From Ruminococcus sp. (GTDB taxonomy: Bacteria; Bacillota; Clostridia; Oscillospirales; Ruminococcaceae), in NCBI GenBank assembly GCA_015066785.1, contig SVNT01000001.1:1-64000 (forward strand): a stretch of 64,000 bases of DNA. Reading direction: 5' to 3'. Position numbers and translations under genes: made by a program. The notes under the pieces are model-generated. The model had not been told where the DNA came from. It ran no database searches and worked only from the letters and a program-made list of their open reading frames with translations. Below are positions 51,735 to 61,770 of this stretch, piece after piece. Each line of letters starts with the position of its first letter. The stretch's first letter is position 1.

Positions 51735-52431
51735 ATTTTCTTCTTAACTTTTCAATCTGTTCATCTGTCGTTTCGGGAATATCGCCGAATGGAAATACAA
51801 TCCCCATGTTTTCGTATTTCGGTGAACAGATTTTTCGGAACTTCAACAGCTCCGTCTTTTCTACACAGGGGTGTGCGTCTGCGAGTGCGTATAACCGCCC
51901 TACGCTTTCGGCGGTGTCGTTTATTCCGCTGACGATAACCTGCCTCAGCCATGTGCGGATGTTACGTTTCTGCAGTTCGCCGAGGAAGTTTTCCACCCTT
52001 CCGATGTCACAGCCGATGTGCCTGAGGTAGCTTTCATTGTCCGTCATTTTGTAGTCGAGAAGGCACATATCCGTTACGGAGAGCAGCTTTTCGACCGAAG
52101 AATTCCATACGCTGCCCGATGTGTCAAGAACTGTATGTATTCCGTTTTGTTTGCAGAGAGTAAACAGCTTCGTCACGAATTCTGCCTGCGAGAGAGGCTC
52201 ACCTCCCGAAACGGTGATGCCTCCGTCCTCGCCGAAGTATTCACGGTAGCGCAGGACTTTCCCCATAATTTCATCGGGAGTTACCTCCGTACCTGCGGAA
52301 AAATCCCATGTGTCAGGGTTGTGACAAAATCCGCAACGCAGGGGACAGCCCTGCATAAAAAGTACAAAACGCACCCCCGGGCCGTCAACGGTACCGAGGG
52401 TTTGTATTGAATGTATACGCCCCGTCATCAT
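51733..52431 (-). CDS. pflA: Pyruvate formate-lyase-activating enzyme
   Basis: A 232-residue radical SAM enzyme that puts the glycyl radical on PflB. The cluster motif CPLRCGFC (CxxxCxxC) follows [34 protein letters not shown] and YKMTDNESY are family motifs. The start overlaps the pflB stop by 4 bp (ATGA), so the two are translationally coupled. Confidence 0.96.
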   Translation of the reverse strand: MMTGRIHSIQTLGTVDGPGVRFVLFMQGCPLRCGFCHNPDTWDFSAGTEVTPDEIMGKVLRYREYFGEDGGITVSGGEPLSQAEFVTKLFTLCKQNGIHTVLDTSGSVWNSSVEKLLSVTDMCLLDYKMTDNESYLRHIGCDIGRVENFLGELQKRNIRTWLRQVIVSGINDTAESVGRLYALADAHPCVEKTELLKFRKICSPKYENMGIVFPFGDIPETTDEQIEKLRRK

Positions 52432-54659
52432 ATTCTTTCGTGGAATGTACGGCTGATAACTTCACGCTGTTGCTCCTTTGAGAGCTTGTGGAAGTTTACG
52501 GCATAGCCTGAAACTCTTATCGTGAGGTTGGGGTACTTTTCGGGGTTTTCGTACGCTTCGATGAGGGTTTCCTTGTTCAGTACATTTACATTTATGTGGT
52601 GTGCGTGCTTTCCGAAATAGCCGTTGAGTATGGTTACAAGGTTGTTCACACGGCTTTCGGCGTCGTTTCCGAGAGCGTCGGGAATAATCGAGAATGTGTT
52701 TGAAATTCCGTCACGACAGCAATCGTACGGCATCTTTGCAATAGAGTTGAGTGACGCCAGCGCACCGTTTGTTTCACGGTTGTGCATGGGGTTCGCTCCG
52801 GGAGCGAAAGGCTCGCCCTTCTTTCTTCCGTCGGGAGTAGAGCCTGTCTTCTTGCCGTACACAACATTTGAAGTAATGGTAAGTGCCGAAAGTGTGTGGA
52901 TTGCATTCTTGTATGTGGGAGTTTTGCGGAGCTCTGTAATCACAGAGTCGAGGATTTCCTTTCCGATGCTGTCGACATCGTCGATGTCGTTTCCGTACTT
53001 CGGGAAATCTCCCGTTGTTTCGAAGTCAACGATGTAGCCGTTTTCGTCACGGACAGGCTTTACATTCGCAAACTTTATAGCGCTCATAGAGTCGGTGATA
53101 ACCGAAAGTCCTGCAACGCCGAATGCCATAAGACGCTCAACATCTGTATCGTGGAGAGCCATCTGTGTTTTTTCGTAAGCGTATTTATCGTGCATATAAT
53201 GGATGACATTCATCGTGTTTACATACAGCTTGCAGAGCCATTCAAGGTAAATCTTGAATCTTGCACGTACTGCCTCGTAATCGAGCTTATCCGAGCCGTA
53301 AGGCTCAATCTGGGGGCCGATTTTCATTCCCGATACCGAGTCGTATCCGCCGTTGAGAGCGAGGAGCATCAGCTTGGGAAGGTTACATCTTGCACCGAAG
53401 AACTGCATCTGCTTTCCGATTTTCATTGCGGATACACAGCAGGCAATTCCGTAATCATCGCCGTAGGATACACGCATGAGGTCGTCGTTTTCGTACTGGA
53501 TTGAGTCTGTGTCGATAGAAATCTGCGCACAGAATTTCTTGAAGCCCTCGGGGAGATGGTCTGACCAAAGCACCGTGAGGTTAGGCTCGGGTGCGGGGCC
53601 GAGATTATAGAGTGTGTTGAGTATACGGAATGATGACTTTGTTACGAGAGTTTCACCGTTGATGCTCATACCGCCGACGCTTTCTGTAATCCACATCGGG
53701 TCGCCACCGAAAAGCTCATTGTATTCAGGCGTGCGGAGGTGTCTTGCCATACGGAGCTTCATTACGAAATCGTCAATAAGCTCCTGAGCGCCTTCTTCGG
53801 TGAGAATACCACGCTTTATGTCTCTTTCAATATAAATGTCGAAGAATGTGCTTACACGGCCCATTGACATAGCGGCACCGTTCTGCTCCTTGATTGATGC
53901 AAGGTATGCAAAATATGTCCACTGGATTGCCTCACGGGCGTTGCTTGCGGGCTGGCTGATGTCATAGCCGTACATAGCAGCCATCTCCTTCATCTTCTTG
54001 AGGAAGTTGATCTGCTGGAAAAGCTCTTCGAGCAGCCTGATGTTGTCGGAGTTCATAAGGTTCTCTCCGACCTTTTTCTTGTCGTTTTCCTTCTGTTCAA
54101 TCAGGAAGTCTGTTCCGTACAGAGCTACACGACGGTAGTCGCCGATGATTCTTCCTCTGCCGTAAGCGTCGGGAAGACCCGTCATAATTCCGATATGTCG
54201 TGCGAGCTTCATCTCGTCGGTGTATACACGGAAAACTCCGTCATTATGGGTTGTTCTGTAATGGAATTCCTCTTCGATTTTTTCCGACAGCTTGTAGCCG
54301 TATGATTCACAGGCAGAACGTGCCATACGGATTCCGCCGAAGGGATTTACTCCACGCTTGAGGGGAGCGTCTGTCTGGAGTCCGACGATAAGCTCGTTAT
54401 CCTTGTCGAGATAGCCTGGGGCATATGTTGTAAGCGAAGAAACATTGTCTACATCAATGTCGAGAACGCCGTTCTTTTCACGCTCTTTTGCAAGAAGGAC
54501 ATTCAGCTTGTCCATCAGCTTTTTTGTTCTTTCGGTAGGGCCGCAGAGAAAACTGCTGTCCTCTTTGTAGGGAGTGTAGTTACTCTGGATAAATCTGCGG
54601 ACATTTACTGCGTATTTCCATGAGTTGCCCTTGAAATCTTCCCATTGTGTGAAATTCAT
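52428..54659 (-). CDS. pflB: Formate C-acetyltransferase (pyruvate formate-lyase)
   Basis: A 743-residue glycyl-radical enzyme splitting pyruvate with CoA to acetyl-CoA and formate in anaerobic fermentation. The catalytic cysteine pair is in [10 protein letters not shown] and the radical glycine is G718 in [13 protein letters not shown]. Length fits (about 740-760). The ribosome site GGAGGAAG lies just upstream. It is transcribed from a strong promoter at 54801-54829 through a structured leader. Confidence 0.98.
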   Translation of the reverse strand: MNFTQWEDFKGNSWKYAVNVRRFIQSNYTPYKEDSSFLCGPTERTKKLMDKLNVLLAKEREKNGVLDIDVDNVSSLTTYAPGYLDKDNELIVGLQTDAPLKRGVNPFGGIRMARSACESYGYKLSEKIEEEFHYRTTHNDGVFRVYTDEMKLARHIGIMTGLPDAYGRGRIIGDYRRVALYGTDFLIEQKENDKKKVGENLMNSDNIRLLEELFQQINFLKKMKEMAAMYGYDISQPASNAREAIQWTYFAYLASIKEQNGAAMSMGRVSTFFDIYIERDIKRGILTEEGAQELIDDFVMKLRMARHLRTPEYNELFGGDPMWITESVGGMSINGETLVTKSSFRILNTLYNLGPAPEPNLTVLWSDHLPEGFKKFCAQISIDTDSIQYENDDLMRVSYGDDYGIACCVSAMKIGKQMQFFGARCNLPKLMLLALNGGYDSVSGMKIGPQIEPYGSDKLDYEAVRARFKIYLEWLCKLYVNTMNVIHYMHDKYAYEKTQMALHDTDVERLMAFGVAGLSVITDSMSAIKFANVKPVRDENGYIVDFETTGDFPKYGNDIDDVDSIGKEILDSVITELRKTPTYKNAIHTLSALTITSNVVYGKKTGSTPDGRKKGEPFAPGANPMHNRETNGALASLNSIAKMPYDCCRDGISNTFSIIPDALGNDAESRVNNLVTILNGYFGKHAHHINVNVLNKETLIEAYENPEKYPNLTIRVSGYAVNFHKLSKEQQREVISRTFHERI

Positions 54660-54683
54660 ATTTCTTCCTCCTTTTTATACAAA

Positions 54684-54790
54684 AGGGCAGCCCCGAGTTT
54701 TTCAGGACTGCCCAGACGGTCGGCAATAAAATGCGGAATTTCCGCACTGATACCGCACTGTGTTAAATCACTTTTACCGTCAGCGGTATC
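54684..54790 (-). promoter_or_regulatory. pflB: Structured 5' leader of pflB
   Basis: In transcript order (minus strand): a hairpin from GATACCGC-type arms (54781-54790 with 54749-54760), a perfect palindrome TGCGGAATTTCCGCA (54732-54746), then a GGGCAG/CTGCCC hairpin (54684-54713) with a short T-run (54680-54683) just before the ribosome site. The last one looks like a weak terminator. Two direct CCGCACTG repeats (54742-54749, 54753-54760) lie within. Confidence 0.55.
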
Positions 54791-54800
54791 TTATATATAA

Positions 54801-54829
54801 AGTATAGCCTATCGCAACGCTTGTGTCAA
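54801..54829 (-). promoter_or_regulatory. pflB: pflB promoter
   Basis: Minus strand TTGACA (54824-54829), 17-bp spacer, TATACT (54801-54806). Confidence 0.88.
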
Positions 54830-54881
54830 CTGTGATTTTTGATAAAAAGGATTGAAAAAGGGCATATGTTTTTGCATACTG

Positions 54882-55388
54882 TCAGGTGATGACGACGAAA
54901 TCGGAAAAATCTACCGTGATATCTTCATCCGTCAGGTTCACCGCCGAAAGATTACCGTCGGCGTCTGTGACGATTTCGTATGTGCCGAGTTCGTTCTGCC
55001 CGCTGAATGTCATCACTCCGTCCTCGCTGTCGCACGGCATTTCTGTGAGAAGTGCGCTGTCGTCGATAGCGTCAAATATCGCCCCCAGAAGATTTGCCTG
55101 CGGTGCGTTTTCTTTGTCGAGGGTGAATGACATTCCGTGATATGTCGCTGTTATTTCGTCTGCGGAATAGTTGAGGGTTATTCCCGCAAGACTTTCGGGA
55201 GCTGTGATTTCAGCACACCACATATTGTTCCCGAGCCGCTTTACCGTTGCGGAAATTTCCGTTTGTGCGGTGCAGACAACGGCGTCTGCCGAAAACAACC
55301 TGTTCGTTTCGGGGGATGCCACTTCAGGCTCGGCGGAGCAACCGCAGAGTAAAATCAGGGCGGATGAGAGTGCAAGTATCTTTTTCAT
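54882..55388 (-). CDS. Small exported lipoprotein of unknown function
   Basis: A 168-residue lipoprotein, signal sequence ending LLCGC (C17). The mature domain alternates beta strands (AVVCTAQTEISATVKRLGNNMWCAEI; ITATYHGMSFTLDKENAP), a pattern like the LolA or DUF-type beta proteins found in clostridial lipoproteins, though I cannot assign a family. Its only ribosome site, GGAGG (55401-55405), is part of the nnr terminator hairpin and lies 12 bp before the ATG. No separate promoter is visible. Confidence 0.75.
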   Translation of the reverse strand: MKKILALSSALILLCGCSAEPEVASPETNRLFSADAVVCTAQTEISATVKRLGNNMWCAEITAPESLAGITLNYSADEITATYHGMSFTLDKENAPQANLLGAIFDAIDDSALLTEMPCDSEDGVMTFSGQNELGTYEIVTDADGNLSAVNLTDEDITVDFSDFVVIT

Positions 55389-55390
55389 AA

Positions 55391-55425
55391 AATAAAAACG
55401 CCTCCTGTATCCGAACAGAAGGCGT
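55391..55425 (-). terminator. nnr: nnr terminator containing the next gene's ribosome site
   Basis: An 11-bp stem with one G-U-type mismatch (55398-55408 with 55415-55425), then TTTTTATTTT on the minus strand. The second arm contains GGAGG that serves the following lipoprotein gene. Confidence 0.8.
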
Positions 55426-55435
55426 ATATGTACCC

Positions 55436-56971
55436 CTATCTGTTCATATCTTTGAACAACAAGGGGAGTTCGTTTATTACATCGCTTGGAAGCATTCCCT
55501 GCATAGACATCTTGTCGGAGGTTCTGTCCGCCGCAACGCCGAAGAGGTATGCACCTGCAACCGCAGCCTCGGTTGTTGTGAGTCCCTGTGCCGCAAATGC
55601 CGCAATAATTCCTGTAAGAGTGTCGCCGCTTCCGCCACGGGCAAGACCTGCGTTACCGCTGTCGCTGATGAACGAAAATCCGTTGGAGCCTGCGATTATA
55701 GTCGGTGTGCCCTTTGATACAACTGTAATTCCGTACTTGTCGGAAAGTTCTGTGACGAGGTTGTATCTGTCGGCAGAAACCTCTGCCACGGATATTCCAA
55801 GGAGTCTTGCAAGCTCTGCTATATGCGGGGTGATGATGACGCCCGCCCTTGCGTCCTTGAATATATCTATGTTTGTACCGATGCAGTTTAGACCATCGGC
55901 GTCGATAATTACAGGGCAAGTTACATTTTTGAGTATGGATTTGATAAGCTCGAATGAATCCTCGCTTGTGCCGAGACCGCATCCGAATGCGATAGCATCA
56001 GCCTTCTTGCAGGCCTTGAGGATTTCCTTTTCGTTTGTAGCCGAAATGCATCCTGCGGTGTTTTCCTTGAGGGGAAGATACATAGCCTCGTAGATGTTTG
56101 AAGCGTGAAGCTCCGTTACCGACTTTATTGACGCCAGAGTACATAATCCCACTCCCGCACGGAGTGCCGAAAGGGTAGAGAGGGCAGCCGCACCCGGCAT
56201 TGTCTTTGAGCCTGCAATGTTGAGCAGATGACCGTAGTGTCCCTTGTGGGATTTCGGGTTTCTGACATTTATGATTTTTTTCATAAACTCCATATCCGCA
56301 CGCATGATAAGGCGTGTTACGGATTTATAGCATATCTTGAGAATTCCGATGTCAACCTCGAAAATTTTTCCGCAGTAATCCTTCATCGGATAGAATTCCA
56401 TACCGATTTTTCTGTTTGCGAAGGTTACCGTGTGGTCGCAGAGCATTGTGCCGTCGGCAACATTTCCGTTAAGGCAGTCACATCCGCTGGGGCAGTCAAC
56501 TGCAAGCTTCTTTGCGCCTGAGCGTGAGGCAAACGAGAAACAAGCCTTTACCTGAGGCGGAAGGTCACCGTGGTATCCCGTGCCGAAAACTGCGTCGACG
56601 ATAAGTGACGCCGATGACAGCTTTGAGAAAATCTTGTCGTTGTTGTCGTAGAGGTTGAGGACTTCGACAGCTGTTCCCGAAAGTTCCATATATGCCTTTG
56701 TGGAGCTTTCTGTCATAGGCTCACCGCACATAAGAACTACCGTGACGGGATAATCCGACTCGGCAACGAGCTTTGCCGCAACAAATCCGTCACCGCCGTT
56801 GTTTCCGTTTCCGCAGAAGAATACTATACCGTGGGAAAGCTCACACGGCATCGAGAGGATAAAGCCTGCAAGCTTTTCTCCCGCATTGCTCATGAGAGTG
56901 TAGTCGGAAACGCCATTTTCATTTGATGCTCTTTCAAGTTGTTTCATCTGGTCTGGAGTGACGAAATACAT
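55436..56971 (-). CDS. nnr: Bifunctional NAD(P)H-hydrate repair enzyme Nnr
   Basis: A 511-residue fusion. Residues 1-215 are the NAD(P)HX epimerase domain (YjeF-N, with CGNGNNGGDGFVAAKLV). Residues about 225-505 are the ADP-dependent NAD(P)HX dehydratase, a ribokinase-like fold with HLLNIAGSKTMPGAAALS, DADGLN, TPHIAELARLLG and NAGLARGGSGDTLTGIIAAF. Together they repair hydrated NADH and NADPH. It follows the small membrane protein gene by 25 bp. Confidence 0.95.
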   Translation of the reverse strand: MYFVTPDQMKQLERASNENGVSDYTLMSNAGEKLAGFILSMPCELSHGIVFFCGNGNNGGDGFVAAKLVAESDYPVTVVLMCGEPMTESSTKAYMELSGTAVEVLNLYDNNDKIFSKLSSASLIVDAVFGTGYHGDLPPQVKACFSFASRSGAKKLAVDCPSGCDCLNGNVADGTMLCDHTVTFANRKIGMEFYPMKDYCGKIFEVDIGILKICYKSVTRLIMRADMEFMKKIINVRNPKSHKGHYGHLLNIAGSKTMPGAAALSTLSALRAGVGLCTLASIKSVTELHASNIYEAMYLPLKENTAGCISATNEKEILKACKKADAIAFGCGLGTSEDSFELIKSILKNVTCPVIIDADGLNCIGTNIDIFKDARAGVIITPHIAELARLLGISVAEVSADRYNLVTELSDKYGITVVSKGTPTIIAGSNGFSFISDSGNAGLARGGSGDTLTGIIAAFAAQGLTTTEAAVAGAYLFGVAADRTSDKMSMQGMLPSDVINELPLLFKDMNR

Positions 56972-56996
56972 TAAAAATCAGCCCCCGTAATTTTAA

Positions 56997-57497
56997 TTAT
57001 TTATTCTTGTTGATGTTTCTCATGTAGGGTTCCATAGTTTCTCTGGTGCGTTCGTTGGGTGAGAATATAAGTCGGCAGTCGCCGTGCTTTGCGTGCTTGA
57101 AGTCAGCGTAATAATCGCTTTCTCCCGAGCCTGTTACCATAAATATCGTGCGGTCGCCACGGTCGGGTTCGTCTGTAATTATTCCGAAATCGGTGAATTC
57201 CGTTACCTTCACGGTGAGAAGTCTTTTTCTTGACCTTTTTGCGATGATTTTGTCTACATCAAGCTCTCCGTTGGTGATGATGTATTCATACTCAATGTCG
57301 AAGGATGAAAAGAGGAAATACCCTCCGTAAACACATCCGCCGCCGAGCAGAAGACCTATCGGGAGAAGACCGATTATCGTGAATACGAGAAATAGAGCGA
57401 CAGCCAATATAACTGTCAGGAAAATCACCGCAAATTTCTTCACGGCGATAAATCCGCCTGCTTCTCTTGTTACAATCTGTTCTGAATAGTTGTCCAT
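56997..57497 (-). CDS. Membrane protein, DUF6106-like
   Basis: A 166-residue protein with two adjacent membrane helices (about 21-45 and 47-65) and a cytosolic beta-rich C-terminal domain (FDIEYEYIITNGELDVDKIIAKRSRKRLLTVKVTEF). This resembles PH-domain-like DUF6106 proteins of Ruminococcus relatives; the match is from memory. AAGGAG precedes the ATG. It shares a promoter (57539-57567) with nnr. Confidence 0.72.
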   Translation of the reverse strand: MDNYSEQIVTREAGGFIAVKKFAVIFLTVILAVALFLVFTIIGLLPIGLLLGGGCVYGGYFLFSSFDIEYEYIITNGELDVDKIIAKRSRKRLLTVKVTEFTDFGIITDEPDRGDRTIFMVTGSGESDYYADFKHAKHGDCRLIFSPNERTRETMEPYMRNINKNK

Positions 57498-57538
57498 AAA
57501 ATAACTCCTTTTAAAATAAGATGCCCCTATTTAAAATA

Positions 57539-57567
57539 ATTGTATCATAAATACAAATAAATTTCAA
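57539..57567 (-). promoter_or_regulatory. Promoter of the DUF6106-like gene and nnr
   Basis: Minus strand TTGAAA (57562-57567), 17-bp spacer, TACAAT (57539-57544). Its -35 is 8 bp from that of the pheST promoter. Confidence 0.78.
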
Positions 57568-57575
57568 GAAAAAGC

Positions 57576-57604
57576 TTGCAAAAATAAAAAATATAGTATA
57601 TAAT
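57576..57604 (+). promoter_or_regulatory. pheS: pheST promoter
   Basis: TTGCAA (57576-57581), 17-bp spacer, TATAAT (57599-57604), placing the transcript start near 57611 at the 5' end of the T-box leader. Confidence 0.85.
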
Positions 57605-57610
57605 GTGAAA

Positions 57611-57853
57611 TGCAAACACGATGACTGAGTACAGTAAGTGTTCCGACAACGGCATATACAGAGAGAAAAGCGTCTGCTGAAAGCTTTTTTGTGCTGCGGG
57701 ATAACGAAATTCGCTCACGAGTGGTACTGTTGAATTCAGAGTAGGCAGTAACCGTATGACTGCGTTAAAGTCGAGGAAGTGATAGCTTCTTTAACAATAG
57801 GTGGTATAACAAGGTTATCCTTGTCCTGATTGTTGCGGGACGGGGATTTTTTT
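57611..57853 (+). promoter_or_regulatory. T-box riboswitch for phenylalanine
   Basis: The leader carries a stem I region with a candidate specifier TTC at 57735-57737 (Phe codon, in GAATTC), the T-box sequence AATAGGTGGTATAACA at 57796-57811, and a terminator stem (57817-57826 with 57837-57847) ending in seven T residues. Uncharged tRNA-Phe binding would favour the antiterminator and pheST expression. The specifier position is read by eye from the expected spacing. Confidence 0.88.
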
Positions 57854-57893
57854 ATTGTTAAAGAAAAACAAAACATACATGAGGTGATTGAAA

Positions 57894-58916
57894 ATGTTGA
57901 AAGAGGCACTCGAAAAAATCGAGGAACAGGCAGGGGCTGAGCTTGCATCGGTTTCTGACGCTAAACAGCTTGAGGAAATAAGAGTAAAATTCCTCGGCAA
58001 GAAGGGAGAGCTTACTGCAATCCTTAAGCAGATGGGCGGACTTTCCGCAGAAGAGCGTCCCGTTATCGGACAGCTTGCAAACAAGGTGAGAGCAGACATT
58101 GAGGAGAAAATCGAAAAGCGTAAGAACGAACTCAAGGACGAGCTTCTCTCAAAGAAACTCAGGGAGGAAGTGCTTGACGTAACTCTCCCCGGAAAGACAA
58201 GAAAGATAGGAAAGCTCCATCCGCTGACAACTGTACTCAACGAAGTAAAGGATATTTTCGTGGGTATGGGCTTTGATATTGTTGACGGCCCCGAGGTTGA
58301 AACAGACCACTACTGCTTCGAGGCACTCAATATGCCGAAGTCACACCCCGCAAGAGATACACAGGACACATTCTACATCAACGAGAATGTCGTTCTCAGA
58401 ACACAGACATCCAGCGTTCAGATAAGAACAATGGAAAACCGCAAGCCCCCGATAAGAATTATCTCCCCGGGAAGAGTTTACCGTTGCGATACTGTTGACG
58501 CAACACACTCTCCGCTTTTCCATCAGATTGAGGGACTTGTTATAGACAAGGGGATTACAATGGCAGACCTCTGCGGTACGCTTGAACTCCTTATGAAGCG
58601 TCTTTACGGCGATGACTGTAAAATCCGTCTCCGTCCGCACCACTTCCCGTATACAGAGCCTTCGGCTGAAGTCGATGTAATGTGCTACAACTGTAACGGT
58701 GAAGGCTGCTCACTCTGTAAGAACGAGGGCTATATCGAGCTTCTCGGAGCAGGTATGGTACACCCCAAGGTTCTTGAGGGATGCGGAATTGACCCGAATG
58801 AATACAGCGGCTTTGCGTTCGGTGTCGGACTTGAAAGAATCGTAATGCGTCGTTTCGGCATCACAGATATGAGAATGCTTTACGAAAACGACCTCAGATT
58901 CCTTGAACAGTTCTAA
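57894..58916 (+). CDS. pheS: Phenylalanine-tRNA ligase alpha subunit
   Basis: A 340-residue class II synthetase subunit. The N-terminal coiled coil (1-90) binds tRNA. Motif 2 is [23 protein letters not shown] and motif 3 [18 protein letters not shown]; a [19 protein letters not shown] cysteine cluster is typical of PheS. The ATG at 57894 is 6-8 bp after GAGGTGA. It is the first gene behind the T-box. Confidence 0.97.
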   Translation: MLKEALEKIEEQAGAELASVSDAKQLEEIRVKFLGKKGELTAILKQMGGLSAEERPVIGQLANKVRADIEEKIEKRKNELKDELLSKKLREEVLDVTLPGKTRKIGKLHPLTTVLNEVKDIFVGMGFDIVDGPEVETDHYCFEALNMPKSHPARDTQDTFYINENVVLRTQTSSVQIRTMENRKPPIRIISPGRVYRCDTVDATHSPLFHQIEGLVIDKGITMADLCGTLELLMKRLYGDDCKIRLRPHHFPYTEPSAEVDVMCYNCNGEGCSLCKNEGYIELLGAGMVHPKVLEGCGIDPNEYSGFAFGVGLERIVMRRFGITDMRMLYENDLRFLEQF

Positions 58917-58943
58917 ATTACAGTCGATTAGGAGGATATACAA

Positions 58944-61352
58944 ATGGATTTGTCAATGAAGTGGCTCGGCGACTATGTAAAGGTCGATGAGCCGATAAAG
59001 AAATTCTGTTATGATATAACAATGAGCGGTTCAAAGGTTGAACGCTACGAAACAGAGGGAGAGGAAATTACCAACGTTGTTGTCGGAAAGGTACTTTCCG
59101 TTGAACCACATCAGGACTCAGACCACCTTGTTGTGTGTCAGGTCGATGTCGGAAAGGGAGAGCCTATCCAGATTGTCACAGGTGCGGCTAATATCCACGG
59201 GGGAGAGATTGTTCCCGTTGCACTCGACGGCTCAACACTTCCCAAGGGTATAAAAATCAAGAAGGGCAAGCTCCGTGGCGTTGAAAGTAACGGTATGCTC
59301 TGCTCACTCGGTGAGCTCGGACTTACGGTACACGATTTCCCGTATGCTATCGAAGACGGCATTTTCGTTCTCGAAACAGAAGAAGGCTGCGAGGAATTCA
59401 CTCTCGGTCAGGACATCCGTGAGGCAATCGGCTTCAACGATACAAGCGTTGAATTTGAAATCACATCAAACCGCCCCGACTGTATGTCGGTTATCGGTCT
59501 TGCAAGAGAGGCTGCCGTTACATTCGGTGTACCCCTCAATGTAAAGGCTCCGTCATACAAGGGTGTTGACGGCGACATCACAAAAGACCTTTCGGTTGAA
59601 GTGAAGAACACAAAGCTCTGCAACAGATACGCTGCCGCAGTTGTAAAGAATGTAAAAATCAAGACATCTCCTCTCTGGATGAGAGAAAGACTCCGTGCGT
59701 GCGGTGTAAGACCTATCAACAACCTCGTCGACATCACAAACTATGTAATGCTCGAATACGGTCACCCGATGCACGCTTTCGACCTCCGTTATGTAGAGGG
59801 TAATTCAATCGTTGTAAGAAACGCTGAAAAGGGCGAGAAGATTACAACTCTCGACGGTATCGAGAGAGAGCTTTCCGAAGAAATGCTCGTAATCTGCGAC
59901 GCCAAGAAACCCGTTGCCGTTGCAGGCGTAATGGGCGGAGAGTACAGCGGAATTATGGATGACACAACAACCGTTGTATTTGAGGCTGCATGCTTTGACG
60001 GTGCAAGTGTAAGAACTACCGCAAAGAAACTCGGCATGCGTACAGATGCCTCATCACGCTTTGAAAAGGGACTTGACGCAAAGAACTGCTACGACGCTCT
60101 TATGAGAGCTTGTGAGCTTGTTGAAATGCTCGGTGCAGGCGAAGTGCTTAACACTACAATCGACTGCGATTATTCCGACAAGGCGCCCAAGACTGTAAAG
60201 TTTGACAGCGAGTGGATAAACAAGTTCCTCGGAACAGATATTCCCGAGAGCGATATGGTCAAGTACCTCAACGACCTCGGCTTTGAAATCAAGGACGGAA
60301 ACGCTGTTGTTCCGAACTGGAGAATTGACATCGAATGCGGCTCCGACCTTGCCGAAGAAGTTGCAAGAATTTACGGCTACAACAACATCACTCCGACAAT
60401 TATCAAGGGTGTGGCTAATGCAAAGCTCACTCCCGCACAGAAGTACGCAAAGAAACTCGAGAATACAATGCTTGCTATCGGCTGCAACGAAATCGCAACA
60501 TACTCGTTCATTTCTCCCAAGTATTTCGACAAGATAAGACTTCCCGAAAATTCCGCACTCAGAAAAACGGTTGTCATCACAAACCCTCTCGGTGAGGATA
60601 CTTCCGTTATGAGAACAACTGCAATCCCCTCAATGTGTGAGGTACTTGCAAGAAACTACAACTACCGCAACGCAGAGGCTATGCTTTACGAAATCGGAAA
60701 CGAGTATATCCCCGTTGAAGGACAGGAGCTTCCCGACGAACCTTCACGCCTTACAATCGGTATGTACGGTGCGGATATCGACTTCTTTGATATGAAGGGC
60801 GCTGTTGACGAAATCCTTTCCGAAATGGGAATTTACGATTACGATATTGCGGCTTGCACAGATGACAGCGTGTTCGGAGAGGCAACAGCATTCCATCCCG
60901 GAAGATGCGCAGTTGTCACAAAGAACGGTGTTGCAATAGCAATCTTCGGTGAGCTTCATCCCGAAACTCTCGAAAACTACGAAATCGGCGTGAAGGCATA
61001 TGTTGCAAAGCTCAATGTTCCTGAAATGATGAGCGTTTCGGAAACTGAAAAGACATACAAGCCTCTTCCGAAGTTCCCTGCAACTACAAGAGACCTTTCT
61101 GTTGTCTGCGACGATACAATCCCCGTTGCAACTCTCGAAAAGGCAATAAAGAAGGCAGTCGGAAACACACTCGAAAAGGTAACGCTTTTCGACGTATACA
61201 AGGGCTCGCAGATTACAGAAGGCAAGAAGAGTGTATCATTCTCGATTTCTATGCGTTCGCACGACGGTACTCTTACCGACGAGCAGGCAGATGCCGCAAT
61301 GAAGAGAGTTCTCAAGGCTCTTGCAGAGTTCGGCGCAGAAATCAGAGCGTAG
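58944..61352 (+). CDS. pheT: Phenylalanine-tRNA ligase beta subunit
   Basis: An 802-residue subunit with the N-terminal tRNA-binding OB domain (about 40-150, VVGKVLSVEPHQDSDHLVVCQVDVG), the B3/4 editing domain (about 210-390), B5 and the inactive synthetase-like core, and a C-terminal anticodon-binding FDX-ACB domain (about 710-802, KFPATTRDLSVVCD). Length and order are normal. It follows pheS by 27 bp. Confidence 0.97.
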   Translation: MDLSMKWLGDYVKVDEPIKKFCYDITMSGSKVERYETEGEEITNVVVGKVLSVEPHQDSDHLVVCQVDVGKGEPIQIVTGAANIHGGEIVPVALDGSTLPKGIKIKKGKLRGVESNGMLCSLGELGLTVHDFPYAIEDGIFVLETEEGCEEFTLGQDIREAIGFNDTSVEFEITSNRPDCMSVIGLAREAAVTFGVPLNVKAPSYKGVDGDITKDLSVEVKNTKLCNRYAAAVVKNVKIKTSPLWMRERLRACGVRPINNLVDITNYVMLEYGHPMHAFDLRYVEGNSIVVRNAEKGEKITTLDGIERELSEEMLVICDAKKPVAVAGVMGGEYSGIMDDTTTVVFEAACFDGASVRTTAKKLGMRTDASSRFEKGLDAKNCYDALMRACELVEMLGAGEVLNTTIDCDYSDKAPKTVKFDSEWINKFLGTDIPESDMVKYLNDLGFEIKDGNAVVPNWRIDIECGSDLAEEVARIYGYNNITPTIIKGVANAKLTPAQKYAKKLENTMLAIGCNEIATYSFISPKYFDKIRLPENSALRKTVVITNPLGEDTSVMRTTAIPSMCEVLARNYNYRNAEAMLYEIGNEYIPVEGQELPDEPSRLTIGMYGADIDFFDMKGAVDEILSEMGIYDYDIAACTDDSVFGEATAFHPGRCAVVTKNGVAIAIFGELHPETLENYEIGVKAYVAKLNVPEMMSVSETEKTYKPLPKFPATTRDLSVVCDDTIPVATLEKAIKKAVGNTLEKVTLFDVYKGSQITEGKKSVSFSISMRSHDGTLTDEQADAAMKRVLKALAEFGAEIRA

Positions 61353-61385
61353 AATTAACAAAAATCAACTGCAAAAATTGTGAAA

Positions 61386-61402
61386 TGTAACCGATTTGTA
61401 AT
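61386..61402 (+). promoter_or_regulatory. ireB: WalR-type box upstream of ireB
   Basis: TGTAAC (61386-61391), five bases, TGTAAT (61397-61402). This fits the WalR consensus TGTWAH-N5-TGTWAH known from Bacillus. It ends 7 bp before the -35. Confidence 0.6.
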
Positions 61403-61409
61403 TTTTCTA

Positions 61410-61438
61410 TTGATTTTTAGAATAAGCTGGGGTATAAT
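61410..61438 (+). promoter_or_regulatory. ireB: ireB promoter
   Basis: TTGATT (61410-61415), 17-bp spacer, TATAAT (61433-61438). Confidence 0.83.
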
Positions 61439-61470
61439 TAAAATATACTTTAAACAAGGAGGGGATTTCT

Positions 61471-61719
61471 ATGAATGAACAGACAATGACATTTTCGGTT
61501 CATGGCGAAAAAGAAGACGAAATGAGAAAGACCCTCGTTGCAGTTTATGACGCATTGAAGGAAAAAGGTTACAATCCGATAAACCAGATTGTAGGGTATA
61601 TCCTTTCGGAAGACCCCACATACATCACGACTTACAATAATGCAAGAAGTCTCATACGTCATATCGACCGTGACGAGCTTCTTCAGGCGCTTGTCAAGTC
61701 ATATCTCAACGATAATTAA
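61471..61719 (+). CDS. ireB: IreB family regulatory phosphoprotein
   Basis: An 82-residue protein (formerly UPF0297) matching IreB throughout: [66 protein letters not shown]. In Enterococcus IreB is phosphorylated by the PASTA kinase IreK and affects cell-wall stress tolerance. It stands alone here rather than with the usual ruvX neighbour. Confidence 0.95.
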   Translation: MNEQTMTFSVHGEKEDEMRKTLVAVYDALKEKGYNPINQIVGYILSEDPTYITTYNNARSLIRHIDRDELLQALVKSYLNDN

Positions 61720-61727
61720 TTTTTCGG

Positions 61728-61765
61728 GCCGACGGATTTTTTATCTGTCGGCTCATTTATTTTAC
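61728..61765 (+). terminator. ireB: Terminator after ireB
   Basis: A 10-bp stem with one G-U pair (61728-61737 with 61743-61752), followed by a T-rich run. Confidence 0.85.
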
Positions 61766-61770
61766 AGAAT

